This document shows positions 25,764-33,884 of a stretch of DNA of 54,253 nt, piece by piece. The notes beneath the pieces were generated by a model. That model was not told the origin of the DNA and did not search any database. It saw only the letters and a list, made by a program, of their open reading frames with translations. Position 1 is the first letter of the stretch; each line of letters opens with the position of its first letter. The stretch is taken from contig CAMBNY010000011.1 of assembly GCA_945869165.1 (NCBI GenBank), positions 1-54,253 on the forward strand. The letters are read 5' to 3'. The position numbers were made by a program, and so were the translations under genes. Source of the stretch: Comamonas sp. lk. Its GTDB lineage: Bacteria; Pseudomonadota; Gammaproteobacteria; Burkholderiales; Burkholderiaceae_C.

Positions 25764-27056
25764 TCAGCGGATCTGCGGCGGCACCCGCAATTGTTCGGGC
25801 GTGGTGAAGTAAGCCGCCAGCGCTGCGGCTTGCGCAGCGGATTGGCGCAAGGCATGGCGGGCAATCGTGCGCAGATGCACCTCGTCGGGCCCGTCCATCA
25901 GGTGCATGGCCCGTCCCCAGGACCAAAAATAGGCCAGCGGCGTGTCGGGTGATAAACCCATGGCGCCGAACATTTGCATTGCACGGTCGACCACTTGGGT
26001 TTGCAGTTGTGCTGCCACCACCTTGACAGCGGCCACATCGCTGCGCAGTTGTTGTGGGTCGCTATCGGGCTGGTCGAGTCGCCAGGCGGTGTGCAAAAGC
26101 AGCAGGCGGGCCTGGTCAATCGCTACCCGCGACTGGGCGATCCAATCCTGCACATTCGAAAACTTGGATACATGCTGGCCAAAGGCTTCGCGTTCCCGGA
26201 CCCGGGCACAGGCCAATTGCAAAGCCAGCTCGCACTGCCCAATGCTGCGCATACCGTGGTGCAAGCGCCCCGGCCCGAGGCGCGCTTGCGCCATCGCAAA
26301 AGCCGCACCGGCTTGCCCCAGCAAAGCCTCTGGCCCCAAGCGCACGCCTTGCAACACGATTTCGCAATGCCCCTCAGGCGCCAAATGGTGCAGCACTGGG
26401 ATATTGCGCAGCACCTGCACGCCCGGCGCATCCATGGGCACCAGTACCAGGCTGTGCTGCCGGTGCGCGTTTGAGTCCGCTTGCCCCGCCAAGTCCAGGT
26501 CGCGGCACATAAGGATGAGCAGGTGGCAATCCGGGTGCGCCGCGCCGGTAATAAACCATTTGCGGCCTTGCACCACTAAGGTGTCGCCCTCGCGGTGCAA
26601 CGAGGTTTGTAAATTGGCCGGGTCGGAAGAAGCCACATCCGGCTCGCTCATGCCAAAGGCCGAGCGTATTTGCCCGCGCAGCAAAGCTGCCAGCCAGCGT
26701 GCGCTTTGCGCTGCATCGGCAAAGCGCAACAGCAATTCCATATTCCCGCTATCAGGCGCCTGGCAATTGAATACCTCCGGGGCCCAGGGCAATTGGCCCA
26801 CAAGCTCGGCGATCGGTGCGTATTCCAGATTGGAAAGACGCGTGCCCGGTGCGTCAAACGGCAGGTTTGGCAGGCACAGATTCCATAAACCCTCGTCTTG
26901 GGCTAGCGCCTTCAAGTCCTCTAAGAAGGGCGGCGGGTACACGCCATCAGCCACGCTTTGGTGCCAGGCTGCGTTGTGCGGTAGCACGTAGCGCTCAAAA
27001 AATACCTTTGTCTTTTGCAACCATTTGCGGGAAGTCGCAGAAGCGGAAAAATCCAT
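25764..27056 (-). CDS. Acyl-CoA dehydrogenase family protein
   Basis: A 430-residue flavoprotein of the acyl-CoA dehydrogenase superfamily, FAD enzymes that introduce a 2,3 double bond into acyl-CoA. Features in order are the N-terminal helical domain, the beta domain with SAFGMSEPDVASSDPANL and KWFITGAAHPDC, and the C-terminal helices with FGQHVSKFSNVQDWIAQS. The late DGPDEVHLRTIARHAL motif is typical of the ACAD10/11-like branch. It starts at 27056, as the upstream residues are not conserved. The acyl substrate is unknown. Confidence 0.9.
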   Translation of the reverse strand: MDFSASATSRKWLQKTKVFFERYVLPHNAAWHQSVADGVYPPPFLEDLKALAQDEGLWNLCLPNLPFDAPGTRLSNLEYAPIAELVGQLPWAPEVFNCQAPDSGNMELLLRFADAAQSARWLAALLRGQIRSAFGMSEPDVASSDPANLQTSLHREGDTLVVQGRKWFITGAAHPDCHLLILMCRDLDLAGQADSNAHRQHSLVLVPMDAPGVQVLRNIPVLHHLAPEGHCEIVLQGVRLGPEALLGQAGAAFAMAQARLGPGRLHHGMRSIGQCELALQLACARVREREAFGQHVSKFSNVQDWIAQSRVAIDQARLLLLHTAWRLDQPDSDPQQLRSDVAAVKVVAAQLQTQVVDRAMQMFGAMGLSPDTPLAYFWSWGRAMHLMDGPDEVHLRTIARHALRQSAAQAAALAAYFTTPEQLRVPPQIR

Positions 27057-27314
27057 GGCGTGGATTGTTGGCGCCAACCCGCGAAAAGGTCTTGATCCAA
27101 GTCAAAGCCGAACTCGGGTTGAGCGCGGGCTGGGCCAGATCGCGAGCCATCGCCGTGTTGATCGAGACGGCATCGCGGTGCTGGAGAATTGCATTTTTGT
27201 GCGCCAAGCGTCTTAGGACTTTTTGGCCACGCAGGTGGCGCAAAGCTTGGGCGCGTGGTGGTGAACACGCAGACCAAGCGCAAGCCTGGTCCGATACGGC
27301 TTTAAAAGAATGTA
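27057..27314. other. Gene-free spacer
   Basis: About 260 bases between the divergent acyl-CoA dehydrogenase and antitoxin genes. I see no gene, tRNA or strong hairpin. Only its right-hand end, next to the antitoxin promoter, is AT-rich. Confidence 0.5.
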
Positions 27315-27330
27315 TAATATGTACATATTA
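27313..27330 (+). promoter_or_regulatory. Toxin-antitoxin promoter and operator palindrome
   Basis: A consensus -10 box TATAAT (27313-27318) overlaps the perfect 16-base palindrome TAATATGTACATATTA (27315-27330), 20 bases before the antitoxin start. A partial copy (AAAGTACATTT) follows. An operator lying on the -10 box fits the autorepression usual for antitoxins. No good -35 box is seen. Confidence 0.65.
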
Positions 27331-27350
27331 AAAGTACATTTAGAATAATT

Positions 27351-27644
27351 ATGTCTATATCTATTGCCCAATCCCGCCAGCAGCTTTCTGCCCTGATCGC
27401 AGCGGCTCAGCAGCATCCCCAGGTCATCACCAAGCACAACACCCCCGTGGCAGTGCTAGTGTCTGCCGACTACTTCGCCCGCAGCGAGGCTTCCGTCAAA
27501 CCCGTGGCAGAGAGTATTTATAAGCAGGTGCTGCAACTAAGAGAGAACTTTGCGCCACAAGATAATGCCGGCCTTTCCGGGCCAGACCTGGCAGCCCGTC
27601 AATCGGCATGGCAGCGCGCCAATGCCTTTGCTGACCCTAGCTAA
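27351..27644 (+). CDS. Antitoxin, Phd/YefM family
   Basis: A 97-residue protein with the Phd/YefM antitoxin fold at its N-terminus: SIAQSRQQLSALIAAAQQHP, VITKHNTPVAVLVSADYF (residues about 4-45). The hydrophilic C-terminal half would wrap the toxin. It binds its own operator and neutralises the PIN toxin encoded 12 bases downstream. The gene is preceded by AT-rich DNA with a palindromic operator. This is a chromosomal type II module, and it is the only element in the window with an acquired look. Confidence 0.88.
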   Translation: MSISIAQSRQQLSALIAAAQQHPQVITKHNTPVAVLVSADYFARSEASVKPVAESIYKQVLQLRENFAPQDNAGLSGPDLAARQSAWQRANAFADPS

Positions 27645-27656
27645 GGCGGCCTCACG

Positions 27657-28067
27657 ATGAGCGCCACTGTCGTTCTGGCTGACACCAACGTGATCAGTGA
27701 GTTCGTTAAAAGCACCCCCGACGGCCAGGTAATGCGCTGGCTCGAGTCGGTGCAGTTGATGGCCATCTCAGCCATCACCCTGGAAGAAGCCCACTTCGGG
27801 CTGGCCTGGCAACCCAACACCCGCAAACTCGCGCTGTTCAACGCTTTAGTGGAACGCTTGCACGCCGTGTACCCCATAACGCCTGCCATTGCGCAGCGCG
27901 GCGCCGTGTTACGTGGTCAGTTCCAGGCCCAAGGCATTGTGCGCAGCGCCCCCGACATGCTGATTGCCGCCACCGCCATCGAGCACCAATTGGTGCTGGC
28001 CACCCGTAATGTGCGCGACTTCATAGGCTGCGGTGTGCAAGTGGTCAACCCCTTTGATGGTGTTTAA
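27657..28067 (+). CDS. PIN-domain ribonuclease toxin, VapC/FitB type
   Basis: A 136-residue PIN-domain protein, a metal-dependent RNase that cleaves specific RNAs when free of antitoxin. The acidic active-site residues are visible: the aspartate in VVLADTNVISEFVK (residue 9), the glutamate in ITLEEAHFGL, and the aspartate in SAPDMLIAATAIEH. The NVRDF stretch near the end is also typical. All look intact, so the toxin is probably active. The closest pattern is FitB of the fitAB pair. It forms a module with the upstream Phd-type antitoxin. Confidence 0.9.
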   Translation: MSATVVLADTNVISEFVKSTPDGQVMRWLESVQLMAISAITLEEAHFGLAWQPNTRKLALFNALVERLHAVYPITPAIAQRGAVLRGQFQAQGIVRSAPDMLIAATAIEHQLVLATRNVRDFIGCGVQVVNPFDGV

Positions 28068-28203
28068 GTCCAATGTGCACCCATCCCCGCAAAACGTGGG
28101 CGAAAATCTAACGCACAAGGGGTCGCTGGGAAGCGTGGCGCACTAAGCATGCACATTGACCGAAAGTTCGAAACACTGTTAACCGCCCCCATAAACTCTA
28201 CCC

Positions 28204-28842
28204 ATGCTCCACTACGAAACTGTCCCCGTTACCCCGTTTGAGCAAAACTGCTCCATCGTTTGGTGCGACCAGACCCACAAGGCGGCCATCATCGATCCGG
28301 GTGGCGATCTGGACTTGTTGATTGCCACGGCCAAAAGCCTGGGCGTGACGCTGGAGCAAATCTGGATTACCCATGCCCATGTGGACCATGCGGCTGCCAC
28401 GCAAGATTTGGCAGACCGCCTAGGGCTGCCCATCATCGGACCGCACCCGGGCGATCAGTTTTGGATTGACGGCCTGCCAATGGCGGCTGCTACCTACGGC
28501 TTTCCCCCTGCCCGGCCCTTTAAGCCCACGCGCTGGCTTAAGGATGGCGACACGGTCACATTAGGCGCGTATGTGCTGCAAGTGCGCCACTGCCCCGGTC
28601 ACACGCCTGGGCATGTGGTGTTTTATTCGGCAGAAATGAACCGTGCCTTTGTGGGCGACGTCCTGTTTGCAGGCAGCGTAGGCCGCACCGATTTTCCGCA
28701 AGGCAACCACGCCGATCTGATGCACAGCATCACCCATCGCTTATGGCCCATGGGCGACGAGACCATCTTTATTCCAGGCCACGGCCCGGAGAGCACTTTT
28801 GGCGTAGAACGTGATACCAACCCCTATGTCGCGGGCACTTGA
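28204..28842 (+). CDS. MBL-fold metallo-hydrolase, glyoxalase II-like (YcbL type)
   Basis: A 212-residue metallo-beta-lactamase-fold hydrolase. The metal motif THAHVDH is at residues 56-62. Further ligands are in CPGHTPGHVVFYS, FVGDVLFAGSVGRTDF and IPGHGPESTFGVER. The layout matches the short YcbL branch of hydroxyacylglutathione hydrolases, which lacks the C-terminal substrate domain of classical GloB. It may hydrolyse S-lactoylglutathione or another thioester. It is followed 15 bases later by a YbaK-type gene on the same strand. Confidence 0.9.
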   Translation: MLHYETVPVTPFEQNCSIVWCDQTHKAAIIDPGGDLDLLIATAKSLGVTLEQIWITHAHVDHAAATQDLADRLGLPIIGPHPGDQFWIDGLPMAAATYGFPPARPFKPTRWLKDGDTVTLGAYVLQVRHCPGHTPGHVVFYSAEMNRAFVGDVLFAGSVGRTDFPQGNHADLMHSITHRLWPMGDETIFIPGHGPESTFGVERDTNPYVAGT

Positions 28843-28857
28843 ATTGGCGCAAGGCCT

Positions 28858-29316
28858 ATGAGCGTCGCGTCCGTACGCGCTTTCTTTGCGGCGCACCAGA
28901 TCGACATGCCGATAGTGGAGTTGGAGGCGATCACCTCCACCGTAGCCCTGGCGGCAGAGGCCCATGGTGTGGAGCCCGCGCGCATTGCCAAAACGCTGGC
29001 ATTTAAGTTGGCCGACGGCAAAGTGTTTTTGCTGGTGGCCAGTGGCGATGCGCGCATCGACAACGCAAAATTCAAAACTGCGTTTGGCAAGGGCAAGATG
29101 CTTGCATTGGATGAGGTCGAGGCACTCACCGGTCACCCGGTAGGAGGCGTCTGCCCCTTTGGTTTAGCGACCCCTTTGCCTGTGTATCTAGACCGCAGTT
29201 TGCTGGCTTTTAATGAGGTACTACCCGCCGCCGGTTCGGTCAACAGTGCCTTGCGTATCAGCCCACAGCTGATGGCCGAATTGACGCAGGGCCAATGGGT
29301 GGATGCCTGCGTGTAG
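28858..29316 (+). CDS. YbaK/EbsC-type aminoacyl-tRNA deacylase
   Basis: A 152-residue protein of the YbaK/ProX superfamily, trans-editing enzymes that hydrolyse mischarged aminoacyl-tRNAs. The conserved lysine context is seen in RIAKTLAFKLADGKVFLLVASGDARID, and the family GGVCPFGL motif is at about residue 97. It lacks an aminoacyl-tRNA synthetase domain. Which tRNA it edits cannot be told. It probably forms an operon with the MBL gene and is convergent with the EamA transporter, five bases away. Confidence 0.88.
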   Translation: MSVASVRAFFAAHQIDMPIVELEAITSTVALAAEAHGVEPARIAKTLAFKLADGKVFLLVASGDARIDNAKFKTAFGKGKMLALDEVEALTGHPVGGVCPFGLATPLPVYLDRSLLAFNEVLPAAGSVNSALRISPQLMAELTQGQWVDACV

Positions 29317-29321
29317 TGTGC

Positions 29322-30182
29322 CTAAGTCGCGCGCGCCCAATAGACGCCCCACACCACGAGGCCCATACCGATAAGCGCAGTGCCGGCAAACGATTCGCCA
29401 AACAGCAACCAGGCCACCACGGCGGTGCAAGGCGGCACCAGGTAAAACAGGCTAGCCACATTCACCGAGTTGTTGTTGCGGATCAGCCAGTTCAGCAAAC
29501 TGACCGCGCCCAGCGACAGTACCAATACCAGCCAGCCCATGGCGAACACCATTTCGGGCACCCAGTCGATGCGCAATGTTTCGGTCAGCGCTGCTGCGAT
29601 ACCAGTGAACACCACCGTGGGAACGAACTGCGCCACCGCACCAGTGCGCCAGTCAAACTGCGGGCAAAAGCGTTTTTGGTAGAGATTGCCGCAAGTGATC
29701 GCCAGCAGCGAGACCACGCAGGGCAACAAGGCTTGTAGCTCAAAACCGGTGCCCAGTTGGTTCGCCAATACGAGGGCCACGCCGGCCAGCCCTAAGACCA
29801 GACCCATCCATTGCCGCCGCACTACCGTCTCATGCAAAAACAGACCCGCACCCACGGCTACCAGCAAGGGTTGCAAGCCGACCACCAAAGCGGCCACGCC
29901 AGAAGGCAGACCCATCGAAATGGCAATAAACACGCCGCCCAGGTAGACGCCATGAACCAGCAAACCGGCCACGCCGATGTGTAGCCAATCCATGCGCCGC
30001 GCGGGCCAGGGTGCTTTGCTCAGCACCGCCAGGACCAGGAGCAGCGCCACCACCAGCAAATAGCGCACAAACAAAAACGTCAGTGGCTCGCTATGCGGTA
30101 AGCCTAAGCGTGCGCCGATAAAACCGGTGGACCAAAGGACGACGAACAGCAGCGGAAAAACGCGGGGAAGGCGAGAGGGCAT
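29322..30182 (-). CDS. EamA/DMT-superfamily transporter
   Basis: A 286-residue inner-membrane protein with two EamA repeats, roughly residues 8-135 and 145-283. Each repeat ends in a GxxLxxxG-type helix, for example LVLGLAGVALVLANQLG and ALIGMGLVVWGVYWA. Family members export amino acids or other metabolites; no substrate can be named. The N-terminal LFVVLWSTGFIGARLG is characteristic. It is monocistronic, convergent with the YbaK gene. Confidence 0.88.
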   Translation of the reverse strand: MPSRLPRVFPLLFVVLWSTGFIGARLGLPHSEPLTFLFVRYLLVVALLLVLAVLSKAPWPARRMDWLHIGVAGLLVHGVYLGGVFIAISMGLPSGVAALVVGLQPLLVAVGAGLFLHETVVRRQWMGLVLGLAGVALVLANQLGTGFELQALLPCVVSLLAITCGNLYQKRFCPQFDWRTGAVAQFVPTVVFTGIAAALTETLRIDWVPEMVFAMGWLVLVLSLGAVSLLNWLIRNNNSVNVASLFYLVPPCTAVVAWLLFGESFAGTALIGMGLVVWGVYWARAT

Positions 30183-30362
30183 GAATAGGGCTTAGGTCTG
30201 CGGCGACCAAAAGACCGACGCCAAGCGGCCCACTCTAACAGCGCGCAGCTGTGCGATAGGGGGCCCGGCTTGCCCGCATTCTGCCCGGATCATTTTCCAG
30301 GTAGGTCCGCTTCGTAATCGCCTATTGCGCCTCGCTCGCCAGCGAAAGCACGAGCCAAAGGC
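30183..30362. other. Spacer between EamA and response regulator genes
   Basis: About 180 bases with no gene, clear terminator or strong repeat that I can see. Part of it should hold the promoter of the EamA gene. Confidence 0.4.
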
Positions 30363-31055
30363 TCAGGATTGAACAAGCAAGGGAATGCACAATCGGTAGC
30401 CCTTGCTACGTAGCACCTTGATACTGGCGCCGCCGCCGAGCGTGGGGGCGAGTTTTTGGCGTACCCGGCTGACCAGTTGCTCGACCCGTATCTTGTTGAC
30501 TTGTTCGGTAACTTCATCATCGCCCAGCACTTCAAAGAGGCGGTGAAAAGTCAATAAATGCGCGGACAGGGCAAGCTCATGCAAGAGCAAACATTCCCGC
30601 CCGGTGAGGTCGATGGCATGCCCTCCCGGTGGCACGATACGATGGCCGCGCAGATCCAGAATCCAATCATTGCCTTGCACCGCAGGCGCAATACGGCGGC
30701 ATACGCTTTTAAGCACCGTGCTGACTTCATCGGCCCCAGCCGGTTTGGTGAGAAAGACATCGGCGCCGGCTTCGTAAGCCAGCTTGCGGTCAATGCTGCG
30801 CACCCGTGCTGTCAACACTACCACCCCCAAACGGGGATAGGCGCGCTTTACGCGCTTGATAATGTCAATACCGTCTTCATGGGGTAAGTTGAGATCCATC
30901 AGGATAGCGTCAGGCGCATTTTCATTGATGGCGCTACTTAAGTTCTCGCCGTCTTCGAGCGCACGTACCTGAAAACCTTCTTGCTCTAGGTGGTCTTCCA
31001 AGCCCAAGCGCAGCTCGGTGTTGTCTTCGACGATGATGATATTGAACAAACTCAA
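30363..31055 (-). CDS. Orphan OmpR/PhoB-type response regulator
   Basis: A 230-residue two-component response regulator. The receiver domain (about 1-118) has the acidic pocket VEDN, the phosphoacceptor aspartate in ILMDLNLPHEDG (about residue 54), the threonine in VVLTAR, and the lysine in FLTKP. The C-terminal winged helix (about 135-228) has the TGRECLLLHELAL and RVEQLVSRVRQKL stretches. The reading frame opens with TTG codons (31055 or 31049); no in-frame ATG or clear RBS is present. No histidine kinase gene is adjacent, so partner and target are unknown. Confidence 0.87.
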   Translation of the reverse strand: MSLFNIIIVEDNTELRLGLEDHLEQEGFQVRALEDGENLSSAINENAPDAILMDLNLPHEDGIDIIKRVKRAYPRLGVVVLTARVRSIDRKLAYEAGADVFLTKPAGADEVSTVLKSVCRRIAPAVQGNDWILDLRGHRIVPPGGHAIDLTGRECLLLHELALSAHLLTFHRLFEVLGDDEVTEQVNKIRVEQLVSRVRQKLAPTLGGGASIKVLRSKGYRLCIPLLVQS

Positions 31056-31261
31056 AAACGCAGCATTAATTGCGTGCGAACATAACGAATGGGTACCGTT
31101 GAACCTGACAAAGACTGATGTCCACGCCTTGTATGCCTAGCAGGGCTGCATGTTGAGGGGGTGCGAATTTAGGGCGACGCGCTATCAGTCTGAGATAGCC
31201 AGCCACGACCACACCGTGTGGAGCTGATGAAGCGCGGAGCATGCCTATGTCAAGATCAGGC

Positions 31262-31696
31262 ATGGATACCCCTTACGTCAAGAATCTAGCATTACGCAGT
31301 ATCGAAGCCGGCGTGCTGCGCGTCGATTACCAAGACCTAGGCCCATCCGGGGGGGCCGGCTGTGATTTTGTTGCACGGATTTCCCTACGATATCCATGGC
31401 TTTGAAGAAGTCGCTCCGCCACTGGCACAAGCGGGTTTTCGCGTGATTGTGCCTTTTCTGCGCGGTTTTGGAGAGTCGCGCTTTTTACACGCCGACACAC
31501 CGCGATCCGGCCAGCAGGCCGCCATGGGCTATGACCTTTTGATGTTGATGGACGCCCTGGCCATCTCCAGCGCAGTATTGGCCGGCTATGACTGGGGCGG
31601 GCGGGCCGACTTTCTTGCCGTTGTCAGCCATTCCTGCCGCAGGAGGCCCCCGCCGCTTTTGTCGACGCGGTGTTGCGCTTAGTTGCTAAGACTTGA
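31262..31696 (+). pseudogene. Broken alpha/beta hydrolase gene
   Basis: Remnant of an epoxide-hydrolase-like alpha/beta hydrolase. The first frame (ATG 31262) gives VLRVDYQDLGPSGG. A seven-G run (31349-31355) then shifts the frame, and ILLHGFPYDIHGFEEVAPPL continues in another frame from about 31360. The nucleophile region AGYDWGGR follows and then stops matching. A typical C-terminal end, FLPQEAPAAFVDAVLRL, appears in yet another frame (31631-31696). The gene thus has one frameshift and has lost most of its lid and C-terminal core. Six Gs would restore the first frame but not the deletion. Confidence 0.85.
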
Positions 31697-31722
31697 CATA
31701 CCGAAGCGCTCGGCGTCTGACC

Positions 31723-32508
31723 TTATCCATTTGATGGTTTCGTCAGCGCTTGGGCTAGCGCGACGAACTCAGCAACCGACACTTCTTGCGCACGCCTTTG
31801 CAGGTCAAAAGTGCCGGTGAAAACCTGCTTTTCCAAATACGGCCCGAGCGTATGCCGCAGGAGTTTGCGCTTTTGGCTAAAAGCAGTTTGCACCAGCGGC
31901 GCGAGGACTGCGCTGTTGGTCAAAGGTGGCGAGGGCAGCGGCACCATGCGAACCACAGCGCTGTCCACCCGTGGCGGTGGCGTGAAACTTTGCGGGCCGA
32001 CGGCCAGCACGTTTTCCATCTGGTAGCGCCACTGCAGCATCACACTGAGGCGGCCGAAGTCTGCGCTGTCCGGCGCAGCTACCATGCGATGTACGACTTC
32101 TTTTTGCAACATGAAATGCTGGTCTTCAATTTCGGACGCAAACTCTAATAAGTGAAAAAGAATCGGCGTGGAAATGTTGTAGGGCAAATTGCCAACGACA
32201 CGTAGTTTTTTGGATGGATCAGATGCGCCTGCTTTGAGGACATTGAAATCGACGCACAGCACGTCTGATTCAATTACCTTGAGCTGCCCATGCAGGCGCA
32301 GCCTTGCTGCCAGGTCACGGTCTAATTCAATCACGGTGAGCGCACCTAGGCGCTCCACCAAGGGTTGCGTCATGGCGCCCAGGCCTGGGCCGATTTCCAC
32401 CATAGATTGGCCCGCTTGCGGTGCGATGGCTTCCACAATGGCGTCAATGGTGGGCGCATCACTTAAAAAGTGCTGCCCAAAGCGCTTGCGCGCGATGTGT
32501 GGCTTCAC
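31723..32508 (-). CDS. rsmA: 16S rRNA dimethyladenosine transferase RsmA
   Basis: A 261-residue RsmA (KsgA), which dimethylates A1518 and A1519 of 16S rRNA late in small-subunit assembly. The N-terminal [10 protein letters not shown], the SAM site [14 protein letters not shown] (about residues 37-50) and the catalytic [16 protein letters not shown] are all present. It starts with GTG. It follows surA on the minus strand after 39 bases. In many proteobacteria pdxA lies between surA and rsmA; here it does not. Confidence 0.97.
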   Translation of the reverse strand: MKPHIARKRFGQHFLSDAPTIDAIVEAIAPQAGQSMVEIGPGLGAMTQPLVERLGALTVIELDRDLAARLRLHGQLKVIESDVLCVDFNVLKAGASDPSKKLRVVGNLPYNISTPILFHLLEFASEIEDQHFMLQKEVVHRMVAAPDSADFGRLSVMLQWRYQMENVLAVGPQSFTPPPRVDSAVVRMVPLPSPPLTNSAVLAPLVQTAFSQKRKLLRHTLGPYLEKQVFTGTFDLQRRAQEVSVAEFVALAQALTKPSNG

Positions 32509-32547
32509 GTCGTTCCTGCCCGATGAGACGGCTTTGCAGCGACCCGA

Positions 32548-33843
32548 TTAACCAGGGTCACGTATTTCAACAAAAGCGCGATCGCGCACTTCGCGTGACC
32601 AGGTTTCGAATATTTCATCTGCGCGTTTGGCGCGCAAGATATTGCGCTCGCGCTCGCGCAATTGTGCCGGTGTGAGCGCTACGGTACGCCGCTCAAGCAA
32701 TTGGATCAAATGCACACCGAAACGCGAAACGATAGGCAGGGCGATTTCGCCCTCGCGCAGGTTGCTCAGTACTTGCTCAAATTCTGGAACAAACATGCCT
32801 GGCGTAGCCCAGCCCAAGTCGCCCCCCTGCGATGCACTGCTGTCCTGAGAAATAGCTTGTGCCTGGAGTTCAAAACGGGTACTGCCAGCCACAATACTTT
32901 CGCGCACCTGCGCTAGCCGCGCGAGGGCTTGTGCTTGGGTTAGGGATGCGTCAGGTCGCAACAAAATATGCCGACCATGGTGCTGGACCATGGTGTCCGA
33001 TAAGCCATTAACCCGCCGCTCGATCAGCTTGAGCAAGTGAAAGCCGGCATCGGATCGCACCCATTGCGAGACTGCCCCGACGGCCAGCGCCTGCGTTGCT
33101 GTAACAAATAGGGGCGGATAGCGATCAGCACGGCGCAAGCCTAGTTGACCGCCGTTATTCCGATCGGCGGCAGAGAGCTCTTGTACCAGCGCTTCAAAGG
33201 ACTCGCCGGACCCAAGTCGCGCGAGTATTTTGCGATTCAGTTCTTGGGCCTGCGCAACTACTGCTTGGCCAGGGTTTTCCGGCAGCGCAATAAACAAATG
33301 GCCCAGATTAATTTCCTGATTGAGCGGGTCTTTTGCAGCTAGCTGCCGTGCAGCCAAGGCGGTTTCTATTTCGGCATCGCTCACTTTGAGTCGGGCGTCA
33401 ATCTCACGCTCTTGTATTCGGGTGATGAGTAGTTGATCGCGCAGTTGTTGGCGAAAGCTTGCAATACTTTTTCCACGCTTTTCCAGACTGGCGCGCAATT
33501 GCGCGACATCTATTTGGTTTTGTGCGGCAATATTGGCTTCGGCCTGGTCTAAAGCAGCCGCGTCGACACGTATGCCGTATTCCTTCGCTAACTGGAGTTG
33601 GGTGCGATCATTGATCATGCGATCGAGGACGGCGGCGCGAAGCTCTGCAGCAGGCGGTACAGCCAAGTTTTGCCGGCTTCGATTTTCGATCACCTGTTCG
33701 ATTTGAAGTTCAAGCTCAGCATTGGTAATCGGTTCAGAGTTCACCAAGGCTACGATGTAGTCGGACCCCGCTGTACTTTGCGCCAGCGTGTTAGCGCTTA
33801 TGACGGCAAAGAGAAGCGAAAAAATCAACAAGTGCAACTTCAT
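32548..33843 (-). CDS. surA: Periplasmic chaperone and peptidyl-prolyl isomerase SurA
   Basis: A 431-residue SurA that guides unfolded outer-membrane proteins, LptD among them, through the periplasm. A signal peptide is visible (KLHLLIFSLLFAVISANTLA). The N-terminal chaperone domain follows (DYIVALVNSEPITNAELELQ). Two parvulin domains come next, roughly residues 175-275 and 285-385, with GGQLGLRRADRYPPLFV and GGDLGWATPGMFVPEFEQV. The start at 33843 is chosen because the signal peptide begins there. It lies 41 bases after lptD in the same direction. Confidence 0.95.
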   Translation of the reverse strand: MKLHLLIFSLLFAVISANTLAQSTAGSDYIVALVNSEPITNAELELQIEQVIENRSRQNLAVPPAAELRAAVLDRMINDRTQLQLAKEYGIRVDAAALDQAEANIAAQNQIDVAQLRASLEKRGKSIASFRQQLRDQLLITRIQEREIDARLKVSDAEIETALAARQLAAKDPLNQEINLGHLFIALPENPGQAVVAQAQELNRKILARLGSGESFEALVQELSAADRNNGGQLGLRRADRYPPLFVTATQALAVGAVSQWVRSDAGFHLLKLIERRVNGLSDTMVQHHGRHILLRPDASLTQAQALARLAQVRESIVAGSTRFELQAQAISQDSSASQGGDLGWATPGMFVPEFEQVLSNLREGEIALPIVSRFGVHLIQLLERRTVALTPAQLRERERNILRAKRADEIFETWSREVRDRAFVEIRDPG

Positions 33844-33884
33844 AAGTTTCCAGCTAAATAGTGACCAAACACACCATCGGGTGT

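Noticed and set aside
25942-26991. Long open frame antisense to the acyl-CoA dehydrogenase gene
   Set aside because: Rich in Ser, Arg and Cys without domain pattern, and wholly inside a well-supported gene.
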